Of a stretch of DNA of 56,107 bases, positions 43,101-51,242 are shown one piece after another. The DNA is from Lachnocurva sp029100405. GTDB lineage: Bacteria; Bacillota; Clostridia; Lachnospirales; Lachnospiraceae. Within the stretch, counting starts at the first letter, position 1. Each line of letters begins with the position of its first letter. The position numbers were made by a program, and so were the translations under genes. The DNA lies in the NCBI GenBank assembly GCA_046263755.1, contig JBJYZC010000017.1, forward strand, positions 1 to 56,107, given 5' to 3'. The notes under the pieces are model-generated. The model was given only the letters and a program-made list of their open reading frames with translations, was not told the DNA's origin and ran no database searches.

Positions 43101-43993
43101 TCATCGGACTTCTCCTGGTCGGTCAGCTTGCCTTCGGCCTTGAGGCGCTTGGCTGCAATCAGGGCAATGTCCATGAGGCAAACGAATTTATCGTTTCGAT
43201 CCTTATAAAGAACCTTGAAGGTGTCTTTATAATCCTGGAAAGTTTCTTCGATCGGCTTTCTGTAATAGCCCTCGTCGAATTTCACGGAGGTAAGCTCGGT
43301 AGAGAAGGTCGTATGACGGCAGTGATCGGACCAGTAGGTGTCGAGCACGCGGATTTCCGTCATCGACGGATCCCTCTTCTCGTCATTTTGGAAGTAATTT
43401 TGAATATGAAGGAAATCCTTGAAGGTCATGGCGAGATTCAGGGAATCAAAGAGATCCTTCAGATCCTTCTCTGCCATGTCTTTAAAACCGGTCAGAATCT
43501 TCACATCTTCCGGTTCTTTATAATTGTCGCGGAGGGTCTCAGGCTTGTCTAAGCCGGTCTCTCGGGAGTCGACCGGATTGATGCAGTGCTTTTTGATGGC
43601 AGCAAACTCTTCCTCAGAAATATCACCTTCTATGACATAGGTAATAGCGGTCTTAATGACCGGCTCCTCATCTTCTTTCAGAAGCTTTACACATTGAACA
43701 GCGGAGTCTGCTCTCTGGTCAAACTGGCCCGGAAGGGATTCCACGGAAAAGGTTCGTCCTTCGTAAGAAAAGGTCTCTTCATAGACGTCGTCGACCGGCG
43801 GCTCGGAGAAAATGGTCCGGATGGCCTTCCGATAAGTATCATCTGAGATATTCTCGATGTCATAACGATTCAGGACCCGAATGGCCTTGACATCCGTGAT
43901 TCCAAGGAAATTCTTGAATTCCTGTATCAGCTCTTTGGCCTTGACTGCATATGCCGGTTTCTTCTCTACATAAATACGTCTGACATTCCCCAT
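40163..43993 (-). CDS. purL: Phosphoribosylformylglycinamidine synthase, fused synthetase-glutaminase
   Basis: 1,276 residues, the long form in which PurS/PurL and the PurQ-type glutaminase are one chain, as found in many Clostridia. AIR-synthase-type elements are seen (DTYWSDHCRHTTF, NFKNETHNHPTEIEPFGGAA, GGRTGRDGIGGATGSS). The C-terminal amidotransferase (about 1005-1270) has FPGGFSGGDEPEGS and the nucleophile in LGICNGFQALIKLG. It converts FGAR to FGAM in purine synthesis. GGAGG precedes ATG 43993. No purine riboswitch was recognised upstream. Confidence 0.96.
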   Translation of the reverse strand: MGNVRRIYVEKKPAYAVKAKELIQEFKNFLGITDVKAIRVLNRYDIENISDDTYRKAIRTIFSEPPVDDVYEETFSYEGRTFSVESLPGQFDQRADSAVQCVKLLKEDEEPVIKTAITYVIEGDISEEEFAAIKKHCINPVDSRETGLDKPETLRDNYKEPEDVKILTGFKDMAEKDLKDLFDSLNLAMTFKDFLHIQNYFQNDEKRDPSMTEIRVLDTYWSDHCRHTTFSTELTSVKFDEGYYRKPIEETFQDYKDTFKVLYKDRNDKFVCLMDIALIAAKRLKAEGKLTDQEKSDEINACSIVVPVKVDGKEEEWLVNFKNETHNHPTEIEPFGGAATCLGGAIRDPLSGRTYVYQAMRISGAADPTGSVKDTLEGKLPQKKLVREAAHGYSSYGNQIGLATGYVHEIYHPNYVAKRMELGAVMGAAPRRAVQRLNSDPGDRIILLGGRTGRDGIGGATGSSKAHNTQSTAECGAEVQKGNPPTERKIQRLFRREEVSYIIKKCNDFGAGGVSVAIGELAPGLRINLDKVPKKYAGLDGTELAISESQERMAVVVAPENVDRFLAYAAEENLEAVEVAVVTEVPRMILTWRGKEIVNMSRAFIDTNGAHQETKVEAEMPRVEDNFFETETIEAVRDALDADDIKAAWLSTLSNLNVASQKGLVEMFDGSIGAGSVYMPYGGKYQLTETQSMVAKLPVGEHKCDAVTMMAYGYDPYLTSWSPYHGAQFAVLSSLSKIVAAGGDYKKVHFTFQEFFRRMSEDPKRWSQPFLALLGAYRAQIRLGLASIGGKDSMSGSFNDIDVPPTLVSFAVDVADEHDIITPEFKAAGDRIVLFRLAHDEYDQPDFDQAMKTYDKIHELIQKGIIVSAYVVEGYGLAESLSKMAFGNGMGFTLNADLPKEMLFRPYIGEIVAELAPGHEDALEILPDGVVVSHVGEVTDDGTFSYGSVKISLAEAVSSWKKPLEKVFPTIAVDGKEAVDSPLYDVRRNAACPDSNQENIGKVYICKHKVAKPKVFIPVFPGTNTEYDCEAAFDRAGAEAHSIVFRNRNAEDIVESVDAFAKAIRESQIVFFPGGFSGGDEPEGSAKFFATAFRNEKIKEEIQKLLDERDGLALGICNGFQALIKLGLVPYGEIHTQKADSPTLTYNTIGRHISKEAYLRVVSNKSPWLMQAKLGGVYVNPASHGEGRFVANEEWLDKLFKNGQVALQYCDPDGNVSMDEEWNINGSYRAIEGITSPDGRILGKMCHSERRGDHVAINIYGDQDLKIFESGVEYFK

Positions 43994-44162
43994 GGCTTAC
44001 CTCCATTGATTCTATTATCAGATACGCGGTGGGATTTTAACCCATCTGTTTCTAAAGTATAGCACAGAAAAAGTTGGGGAAGAAATTATTAATAATAAAT
44101 CAATTTATAAGTTGAATTTATATGATACCTTGTATTATATTATTGTTACTAATATAATACAT

Positions 44163-44290
44163 GCAAAGGACATGCAAACAATCCTTAGCAGGGACGCATG
44201 GCGGACAAATATAGGACATGCAAACAATCCTTAGCAGGGATGCATGGCGACACATGGCGATACATGGCGACACTTGGCGACGCATGCCGG
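44163..44290. repeat. Degenerate repeats upstream of the TATCGTA array
   Basis: CTTAGCAGGGACGCATGGCG and the phrase GGACATGCAAACAATC each occur twice, followed by three ~10-base CATGGCGAYA units. CTTAGCAGGGACGCATGGCG reappears at 44561, within the array. Confidence 0.7.
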
Positions 44291-44781
44291 AAGGGACGCA
44301 TGCCAGACAAATTATCGTAATAGAAGGAAAATTTTCAAAATACGATAGTAATGGCCTCGAAAAGGCGGCTTTTTTGCTTGAAATATCGTAATACAAGCTT
44401 ACTTTATTGTTTACGATAGTAAGTGGATGCTTTCACTATCGTGATTTTGAAATTCAGACTGTATTACGATAATTGCACTTGAATCCCGGTCTGGCGCTAT
44501 CGTAATTTTGAAATTCAGGCTGTATTACGATAATTGCACTTGAATCCCGGTCTGGCACTACTTAGCAGGGACGCATGGCGGACAAATTATCGTAATAGAA
44601 GGAAAATTTTCAAAATACGATAGTAATGGCCTCGAAAAGGCGGCTTTTTTGCTTGAAATATCGTAATACAAGCTGACTTTGTTTTTTACGATAGTAAGTG
44701 GCTGCTTTCACTATCGCGATTTTGAAATTCAGGCTGTATTACGATAATTGCACTTGAATCCCGGACTGGCGCTATCGTAAA
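44291..44781. repeat. Tandem 275-bp repeat made of seven TATCGTA-N21-TACGATA elements
   Basis: Copy 1 (44291-44565) and a shortened copy 2 (44566-44781) are nearly identical. Left cores start at 44314, 44385, 44438, 44499, 44589, 44660 and 44713, and each is followed exactly 27 bases later by TACGAT. An eighth left core at 44774 is unpaired. Two left cores are variants (ATCGTG, ATCGCG). Three unrelated 21-base interiors occur, yet the spacing never changes. No gene lies within. The function is unknown. Confidence 0.9.
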
Positions 44782-44782
44782 T

Positions 44783-44823
44783 AAGAGGTTTAAAGTTTAA
44801 AAAAAAAGAGGTTTAAAGTTTAA
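44783..44823 (+). repeat. Two 18-bp direct repeats in the lysR leader
   Basis: AAGAGGTTTAAAGTTTAA at 44783-44800 and 44806-44823, 23 bases apart, just ahead of the lysR ribosome site. This could be a regulator site or a simple duplication. Confidence 0.6.
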
Positions 44824-44849
44824 ATAAGAAAGAATAAGAAAGGTTTCAC

Positions 44850-45758
44850 ATGGACGTAAATTACGAACTGTACAAGGTCTTCTATTATGTTGCATCTTCC
44901 TTGAGCTTCTCGGAAGCCAGCAAGGCGCTCTATATTTCCCAGTCGGCGGTCTCCCAGTCCATCAAGACCCTGGAGAAAAAGCTGGGCCAACCCCTCTTCT
45001 ACCGCACCACGAAGAAAGTCAGCCTGACGCCGGCCGGCGAGCTTCTGATGAAGCACATCGAACCTGCGATCAACCTCATCCACCGCGGCGAGGAGACCCT
45101 GTCGGACGACGCTGCCATGCAGTTCGGCCAGCTCCACATCGGTGCCAGCGACACGATCTGCCGCTATTTCCTGGTACCTTACCTCGAGCAGTTCCATAAA
45201 GCCTACCCCCAGGTGCCGATCAGGATCACCAATGCCACCTCCTTCGGCTGTGTCGAGCTTCTCGAGCAGGGAAATGTAGACCTCATCCTCGTAAACTACC
45301 CCAATGCTTCTCTCTCACCGTCCTGCATCACCCAGTCGGTCGCAGAATTTCGGGATGTCTTCATCGGAAATCCGAACTTCTTTTCCTTCCCGGACAAGCC
45401 CATGACCTTAAAACAGGTCAGTGAATATCCCCTTCTCATGCTGGACCGGAAAAGTACCACCAGCGACTATCTCCACAAGCTTTTCTTAAAGCACCAGCTG
45501 GAGCTTGTCCCGGATGTCCGCCTGTCCAGTAATGACCTTCTGATCGACTTGTCACGGATCGGCCTTGGCATCTCCTTCGTTCCGGACTATTGCATCCGGG
45601 AGCGGGAGGAAGAAAGCATGCAGGACAAGCACAACCTGAAGATTCTTCCTCTCACCGAGACAATTCCGGCCCGCCGCATCGTTGCCGCAGCAGATCCCAA
45701 CCTGCCTCAGAATGCCTCTGTCAAAGCTTTTTTAGGCTTACTTCCGAATCTTGGATAA
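44850..45758 (+). CDS. LysR-family transcriptional regulator
   Basis: 302 residues. The N-terminal winged helix-turn-helix (LSFSEASKALYISQSAVSQS then KTLEKKLGQPLFYR, about 18-55) is followed by a LysR substrate-binding domain (about 88-295), consistent with an effector-responsive regulator. The effector is unknown, and no divergent metabolic gene other than purL lies upstream. The ribosome site is AAAGG. Its last 38 bases overlap the convergent helicase gene. Confidence 0.92.
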   Translation: MDVNYELYKVFYYVASSLSFSEASKALYISQSAVSQSIKTLEKKLGQPLFYRTTKKVSLTPAGELLMKHIEPAINLIHRGEETLSDDAAMQFGQLHIGASDTICRYFLVPYLEQFHKAYPQVPIRITNATSFGCVELLEQGNVDLILVNYPNASLSPSCITQSVAEFRDVFIGNPNFFSFPDKPMTLKQVSEYPLLMLDRKSTTSDYLHKLFLKHQLELVPDVRLSSNDLLIDLSRIGLGISFVPDYCIREREEESMQDKHNLKILPLTETIPARRIVAAADPNLPQNASVKAFLGLLPNLG

Positions 45759-48300
45759 ACGTGGAATCGTCTCCTGCAGAATCCAGAGCAGGACCGGGTT
45801 TTTCTACTGCAGAATCCGGAGCAAGACCGGGATTTTCTACTGCTGAATCTGGAGCAGGACCGGGTTTTTCTACTGCCGAATCTGAAGAAAGCCCGGGATC
45901 CTCCTCTTCCACCTGCTTCCAGAAATTCTCCAGCTGTCCTCCCACCGTATCCACAGTACAAGTCTCGATTTCTCCCCACTCTCTGGGGAGAATTTTTTTA
46001 TAGTCACTCCAGAGAAAGCGTTGGTCCAGAAGGAGGATGACACCCCGGTCCTCTTCGGTTCGGATGACGCGGCCGGCTGCCTGGAGGACCTTGGCCATGC
46101 CCGGATAGACATAGGCATAGGAGAAGCCTTCCTGCCTGGTCTCCTCAGCCTGATCGAAATAATCCCTCAGAAGATTCTGCTCGATATTGACCTGAGGCAG
46201 GCCGGTGCCAATGATAGCCGCCCCGATCAGGCGGTCCGAAGTCAGATCGATCCCCTCCGAAAAGAGCCCGCCCATGACACAAAAGCCCAGAAGTCCCGAA
46301 GGATGATCTTCCTCAAAATTGGCCAGAAATTCTGCCCGCTCTGAATCCCCCATACCGGAGGATTGTGCGATCGTAAGAAGGCCCGGCGGACAATGAAGAA
46401 GAAAGGCCTGGTATACATTTTCCAGAAAACGGTAGGAAGGAAAGAAGGCCATATAATTCCCGGGCTTTGCTTTGACCATTGCGGCTAAATATAGGGCATA
46501 GCGCAAATAAATATGATCCCCGCGTTCTCTGTAACGACTTGTGACATCCGTCCCGATCAGAATGCAGGACTGGTCCCGGCGGAAAACGGTCTCTGCGTAG
46601 ACGGCATAGGGATTTTCCTCGGTGCAGAGCAGGTTTTTATAATAGCGGACCGGCAGGAATGTCGCTGAAAAGAAGACCGTTCCTTTGGAGCGGTCCAGCC
46701 GGGTCTGAAGCTGTCTGGAGGGGTCCATACAAAAGAGATGGATGCGAAAGGTCCCGTCTTCACCGTAGTCACAATAGATCCGGTAGCGCTCGTCCATTTC
46801 CTCGGTCCTGTCCAGAAAATTCCTCAGATTGAAATAGAATTCGACCACTTCATCCCGTTCCGGGAAAGAGATCCGCTTCTCCAGGAATTTTTCCAATTCA
46901 GAGGCCAAATTCATGCATTTGAAGGTAAAGGCATCGATCTCAGGCAGGAGAAGGACTTTCTCGCAATCCCTCTTCCACTCCAGCATCGCCCGGTTGACCC
47001 GATCCAGCTGGGTACAAACCTTTTTGGCCCGGTTCTTCAGGATCTTTTTGATATGGAGGAGGTCTTCCTTGACAAGAGTCGCTGAATACATGGTCCGGCT
47101 CCGGTCCACCAGATTATGGGCTTCATCAATCAAAAAAATGGCATTGGCCCGCTCGCCCTCGCCGAAAAAGCGTTTGAGATAAGCTGTGGGATCGAAGACA
47201 TAGTTATAGTCACAGATGATATTGTCGCACCAGGAAGAGAGGTCCAGACTAAACTCAAATGGACAAACCTTGCGCTCGATGGCATATTCCTGAATCTTTT
47301 CCCTGGTGAAGAGGTCGGATCCGGTCAGAAATTCATAGACAGCATCATTGACGCGGTCGAAATGTCCCAGTGCATAGGGACAGTCGTCCGGGTTGCAGGA
47401 GCGCTCTTTTAAAGGACAGATCCTGTCCTTGGCAGTCAATTCTACGGTCTTACCCCGATAACCGCCCTTGGAAAGGAGTTCGATCGTATCGATGGCAACT
47501 TTCTTGGTGACAGACTTTGCCGTTAAATAAAAGATTCGCTCGCCTAGCCCCTCTCCCACTGCCTTGATGGCAGGATATATGGTTGCCAGGGTTTTGCCCG
47601 AACCGGTCGGTGCCTGGATGAAAAGGATCTTATTCTCTAAAATGGTATGATAAACCGACCCGATCAGGTGATGCTGGCCGGGTCTATATTTATAAGGAAA
47701 AGACATGTCATGGATGGACTGAAGAGATGTCTTCTTCCAATGGATCTGGAAGTCGGCCCAGCGTTTGTAGCAGTCGATCAGATTCGAGAACCAGGTATTG
47801 AGCTCCTCGAAGGAGATGTCCTCCTCGAAACGACGGATGTCCTCGGTGTCCAGGTTACAATAGGTCATCCGGACAAAAACAGAAGAAAGCTGATTGGCCT
47901 GGCCGATGATATAGGCATAGACTTTCGCCTGGGCCAGATGGACAGGTATGGGTTCCTGCATAGCGTCGAGATCCAGGTAAACGCCTTTGATCTCATCGAT
48001 GCCATAAGGGATCTCCTCATTCATAAAGACTCCATCTGCTCTGCCTTCGATCATCAGGTCATAATCACCGAAGGAGCGGATGATGGAAAGCGGTACCTCG
48101 GCATGATAATCCGATCCCATGCTCTTCTGGATCTTCCGATGGATCCGACTCCCGGCCTGCATGGACTTATAGGGATCCTGAGAACCGGTACGATCATCAA
48201 TGTCCCCGGAGCGGAGGAGAAATTCCACGAGATTCCGAACAGAAATATGGAGGACAGGCCTCGTTTGTGCATCCATTTGTGCATCCATTTGCGTATTCAT
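45721..48300 (-). CDS. XPD/DinG-like superfamily 2 helicase with N-terminal Cas4/PD-(D/E)XK-like domain
   Basis: 859 residues. The N-terminal ~190 residues look nuclease-like (HRKIQKS, IEGRADGVF, IDEIKGVYLDL, LAQAKVYAYI), matching PD-(D/E)XK spacing. The helicase has Walker A APTGSGKTLATIYP and a DEAH box. A probable Fe-S cysteine set lies in CPLKERSCNPDDCPYALGHF ... VCPFEF between them. Motifs V/VI are in SEGIDLTSDRLIGAA and QAAGRVIRTEEDRG. It is likely a 5'-3' DNA helicase for repair. The C-terminus has an 11-residue repeat (DSAVEKPGPAP). The start is uncertain: no ribosome site is seen, and MDAQ repeats occur at the N-terminus. Confidence 0.88.
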   Translation of the reverse strand: MNTQMDAQMDAQTRPVLHISVRNLVEFLLRSGDIDDRTGSQDPYKSMQAGSRIHRKIQKSMGSDYHAEVPLSIIRSFGDYDLMIEGRADGVFMNEEIPYGIDEIKGVYLDLDAMQEPIPVHLAQAKVYAYIIGQANQLSSVFVRMTYCNLDTEDIRRFEEDISFEELNTWFSNLIDCYKRWADFQIHWKKTSLQSIHDMSFPYKYRPGQHHLIGSVYHTILENKILFIQAPTGSGKTLATIYPAIKAVGEGLGERIFYLTAKSVTKKVAIDTIELLSKGGYRGKTVELTAKDRICPLKERSCNPDDCPYALGHFDRVNDAVYEFLTGSDLFTREKIQEYAIERKVCPFEFSLDLSSWCDNIICDYNYVFDPTAYLKRFFGEGERANAIFLIDEAHNLVDRSRTMYSATLVKEDLLHIKKILKNRAKKVCTQLDRVNRAMLEWKRDCEKVLLLPEIDAFTFKCMNLASELEKFLEKRISFPERDEVVEFYFNLRNFLDRTEEMDERYRIYCDYGEDGTFRIHLFCMDPSRQLQTRLDRSKGTVFFSATFLPVRYYKNLLCTEENPYAVYAETVFRRDQSCILIGTDVTSRYRERGDHIYLRYALYLAAMVKAKPGNYMAFFPSYRFLENVYQAFLLHCPPGLLTIAQSSGMGDSERAEFLANFEEDHPSGLLGFCVMGGLFSEGIDLTSDRLIGAAIIGTGLPQVNIEQNLLRDYFDQAEETRQEGFSYAYVYPGMAKVLQAAGRVIRTEEDRGVILLLDQRFLWSDYKKILPREWGEIETCTVDTVGGQLENFWKQVEEEDPGLSSDSAVEKPGPAPDSAVENPGLAPDSAVEKPGPALDSAGDDSTFIQDSEVSLKKL

Positions 48301-48389
48301 AATAGTTATGATAGCACAAGGATACAGAAATGACTGCTTGATTCCTAGAAAAAAGCCAGTGCGTAATGTCCTATTTTAAGTCAGAAAAT

Positions 48390-48415
48390 GACCAGGGCAT
48401 TGGTTTGCCCTGGTC
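48390..48415 (-). terminator. Terminator of the maltodextrin operon
   Basis: GACCAGGGCA / TGCCCTGGTC ten-base stem with a six-base loop, followed by ATTTTCT on the minus strand. It lies past the CBM20 remnant. Confidence 0.65.
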
Positions 48416-48443
48416 TTTGAAGGGTATATGAGATAAGATCAGG

Positions 48444-48629
48444 TTACCAGTCAAATGAATAGCTATTTTGACCTTGTTTTACATGCAAAGTATGGTTGCT
48501 ACCGCTTTCCCATACCACATGACCTGAACCATCTTTCTTGATTGCTTTGAACTCTATATCTTTATTTTGGGGAAGCTTAACTTTTACCTTCCAATTAGGA
48601 TCATTTGTGCAACTTCCTGGTGCTTGCAA
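48444..48629 (-). pseudogene. Stranded CBM20 starch-binding domain fragment
   Basis: About 55 residues (NWKVKVKLPQNKDIEFKAIK then GSGHVVWESGSNHTLHV and a final DW) match the second half of a CBM20 starch-binding domain. That includes the WESGSNHT turn and the terminal tryptophan typical of amylase tails. There is no signal peptide, no catalytic domain, and only a TTG start without a ribosome site. It follows the GH13 gene by about 30 bases, so it is probably the remnant of an extracellular amylase once encoded here. Confidence 0.7.
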
Positions 48630-48657
48630 GAATCAGTCCCAATCTTCTTTTTTCATG

Positions 48658-50391
48658 CTATGCCTCCAATTTATAAATATTCCCACTGTAAGCATCTAAC
48701 AAGCCAATTTCTACAGTCTTTAGAAACAACGCCTCCCATTTCTTACTCTGAAGATTCCTTGGTAATTGAAATCTTTCTTTTTTATTACTGTTGTTAATTA
48801 CAACTAATAGTGTCTCTTCATCATTTCTACGGATAAATGCGTAGATGCCAGTCGAATCATCACATAAAATTGTCCGATATATTCCTTCAGATAGCGCTCT
48901 ATGTTCATTTCGCAAATGAATCAAAGATCTGTAAAATTGGTATTCTTCAGACTGTATTCTGTTCCATGGCATTGGCATTCTGTACTCAGCCTCAGTAACC
49001 CCCTGACATCCCAATTCATCGCCATAGAAGACAGATGGTATGCCTTCGGTGCAAAACATATAAAATGCAGCTAGTTTTAATTTCCGCCTGTCTCCATTGC
49101 AGTAACTTAAAAATCTCGGAACGTCATGGGTGTCCAGAAAATTCATTTGTGCTTTCATCACCATATCAGGATACCGCATAAACATGTGCTGCATTTTTGC
49201 ATCAAACTCCGATACCTGAATTGTGTTTTTCGCAAAAAACTCCCTGCAGTTGTAGCAAAAAGAATAATTCATAGTCGAATCAAATTGATCACCTCTCAAC
49301 CATACCGTCGAATCCTCCCAGATCTCTCCGATTAGAAAAGTATCCTCTTTCTCCTCATGAATTGCCCTGCGAAACTCCCTCCAGAAGTTATGATTAATTT
49401 CATTGGCCACGTCTAAGCGCCATCCATCGATATCTGCTTCGCGGATCCAGTATCGACCCACCTCACAAAAATACTGCAAAACCTCAGGATTTGACGTGTC
49501 AAGCTTTGGCATTTCCTTGACATAGGCATAGGTTTCATAATTAGGAGGGTCTGTAAAAGATACGGGATATTCCACTCTATAAAACCAATCACGATATTTT
49601 GAATCCAATCCATTCTTGAGTAAATCTTGAAAGGCAAAAAATCCGCTTCCACAATGGTTAAATACACCATCCAAAATGACGTGGATACCTGACTTATGAC
49701 AGATTCTGACCAGTTCTTTTAATTCCTCTATTGTCCCAATGCAAGGATCTATCTGTTTATAATCAATCGTGTCATATTTGTGATAGGAGGCTGCCTTAAA
49801 AATCGGATTAAGGTATATACAAGTAATTCCAAGATTTCGAATATAATCCATATTTTGAATGATCCCCTGCAATGTACCTCCATTCCGACATTCGGAGACC
49901 AGGCCATTACCTAGGTCAATCCTTTTTCCTTGTTTTGAAATCTCACGTCTACCAGAAGCAAAACTGTCAGGAAAAATATGATACATGACCATATTTTTCG
50001 ACCACTCAGGGAAACGAAGTGCATCATCTCTATGAAGATAAGGATATTGGAAAAACTGTGTCCGATCGAAATCAATTTCTTTCGAAAAACCATATTCACA
50101 AAAATATATTTTTTCTCTTTTTCGATCACAAAGCTCAAAATAGTAGCAAATTCTGGTATAATCTGAAACCACTTCAACTTCATAGTAATCGCGAAGCAGG
50201 TCACTCGCTACTAATTCCATAGAAATGGGGGTCATTTCAATTGGTTTCCTCGGGCATACTCTATCGCCAAAAAATAACACACAACTCTCTAAATCTCCCC
50301 TTGCAGCAGAAAGGCGTATCGTCAAATATCCATTTGAATTGATATAAGCATCTTTTGAAATCGGCTGATGCCATACTGCACTATAATTCAT
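48658..50391 (-). CDS. Cytoplasmic GH13 glycosidase (neopullulanase/cyclomaltodextrinase type)
   Basis: 577 residues without a signal peptide. An N-terminal beta domain (about 1-110, CBM34-like) precedes the barrel. The four GH13 regions are present: DGVFNH, GWRLDVANE (nucleophile Asp), LIGEIWED (acid Glu) and FLDTHDVPRF. The mix of N-domain and cytoplasmic location fits maltodextrin or cyclodextrin hydrolysis after import by the adjacent transporter. The start is two bases past the malG-like stop, and its AAAGGATAATT site lies within the end of that gene. Confidence 0.92.
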   Translation of the reverse strand: MNYSAVWHQPISKDAYINSNGYLTIRLSAARGDLESCVLFFGDRVCPRKPIEMTPISMELVASDLLRDYYEVEVVSDYTRICYYFELCDRKREKIYFCEYGFSKEIDFDRTQFFQYPYLHRDDALRFPEWSKNMVMYHIFPDSFASGRREISKQGKRIDLGNGLVSECRNGGTLQGIIQNMDYIRNLGITCIYLNPIFKAASYHKYDTIDYKQIDPCIGTIEELKELVRICHKSGIHVILDGVFNHCGSGFFAFQDLLKNGLDSKYRDWFYRVEYPVSFTDPPNYETYAYVKEMPKLDTSNPEVLQYFCEVGRYWIREADIDGWRLDVANEINHNFWREFRRAIHEEKEDTFLIGEIWEDSTVWLRGDQFDSTMNYSFCYNCREFFAKNTIQVSEFDAKMQHMFMRYPDMVMKAQMNFLDTHDVPRFLSYCNGDRRKLKLAAFYMFCTEGIPSVFYGDELGCQGVTEAEYRMPMPWNRIQSEEYQFYRSLIHLRNEHRALSEGIYRTILCDDSTGIYAFIRRNDEETLLVVINNSNKKERFQLPRNLQSKKWEALFLKTVEIGLLDAYSGNIYKLEA

Positions 50392-50393
50392 AA

Positions 50394-51242
50394 TTATCCT
50401 TTCACTGCTCCTCCTGTAACGCCTTCCACATAAAATTTCTGCATGATAACAAAAAGAATAGAAATTGGAACAGCAACCACAATGCCGCCCGCGCAGAACA
50501 GTGAGAAGTATTTACCAACCAAAGACTTCTGAACCAGATTGTATAATCCCATTGCCACAGTCCAATCACGAGGATCTCTGGATCGAATCATTAACTGAGC
50601 CATAACAAAGTCCATCCAAGGTGCCAAAAAAGAATTGATTACTGTGTATACAATCATTGGTTTCGATAAAGGAATAACAATGACAGAAAAGATTGTCAGC
50701 TCTGATGCTCCATCTAGTTTTGCTGACTCACGCAGCGATGACGGAATAGTATCAAAGAATCCTTTTAAAATCAGAAATCCAAGACCCGATCCCGCAGAAT
50801 AAATAAGAATCAAACCTACAATACTATTTGTCAGTCCAATCATCTTCATTACAAAGTAGATTGCAATCATAGATAGAACACCCGGAAACATTCCGAGAAT
50901 AATGGAAAAGCTCATCAGTTGCTTTCTACCACGGAATCTCATGCATGAAAATGCATATGCTGTCATTAATACAAATGCACTTGAGATCAGGCAGGTAAAA
51001 ACACCTATAATCATAGAATTTCGGAACCAGGCAGGAAAATTAGCTACGGTATCCGGCCGAAAAAATAACTGATAATAGTTACCCAGAGACCATTCTGTCG
51101 GAAAAAAATGCATCGTATTGATGCCCTTATAAGCAGACAATGAGGTAACAAATAACCAAATGATCGGTATCAGCCAAAGCAAGGCAAGCATTCCTAAAAC
51201 CAGATGCCTGAGGATTGGTCTCACAACCTTTTTGGAAATCAT
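50394..51242 (-). CDS. malG: Maltodextrin ABC transporter permease, MalG-like
   Basis: 282 residues with six membrane segments and the inner-membrane-component signature ESAKLDGASELTIFSVIVIP (EAA loop), which contacts the ATPase. Pairs with the MalF-like protein. No ATPase gene lies in the locus, so a shared MsmK/MalK-type ATPase elsewhere is expected. The start overlaps the malF stop by four bases. Confidence 0.92.
   Translation of the reverse strand: MISKKVVRPILRHLVLGMLALLWLIPIIWLFVTSLSAYKGINTMHFFPTEWSLGNYYQLFFRPDTVANFPAWFRNSMIIGVFTCLISSAFVLMTAYAFSCMRFRGRKQLMSFSIILGMFPGVLSMIAIYFVMKMIGLTNSIVGLILIYSAGSGLGFLILKGFFDTIPSSLRESAKLDGASELTIFSVIVIPLSKPMIVYTVINSFLAPWMDFVMAQLMIRSRDPRDWTVAMGLYNLVQKSLVGKYFSLFCAGGIVVAVPISILFVIMQKFYVEGVTGGAVKG

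Noticed and set aside
43994..44160. Purine riboswitch upstream of purL
   Set aside because: I could not find the conserved core or pairing of a purine riboswitch in this leader.
44291..44781. CRISPR array
   Set aside because: There is no constant direct repeat with unique spacers. The units are inverted pairs with three recurring interiors, and no cas gene is near (the Cas4-like domain belongs to a helicase).
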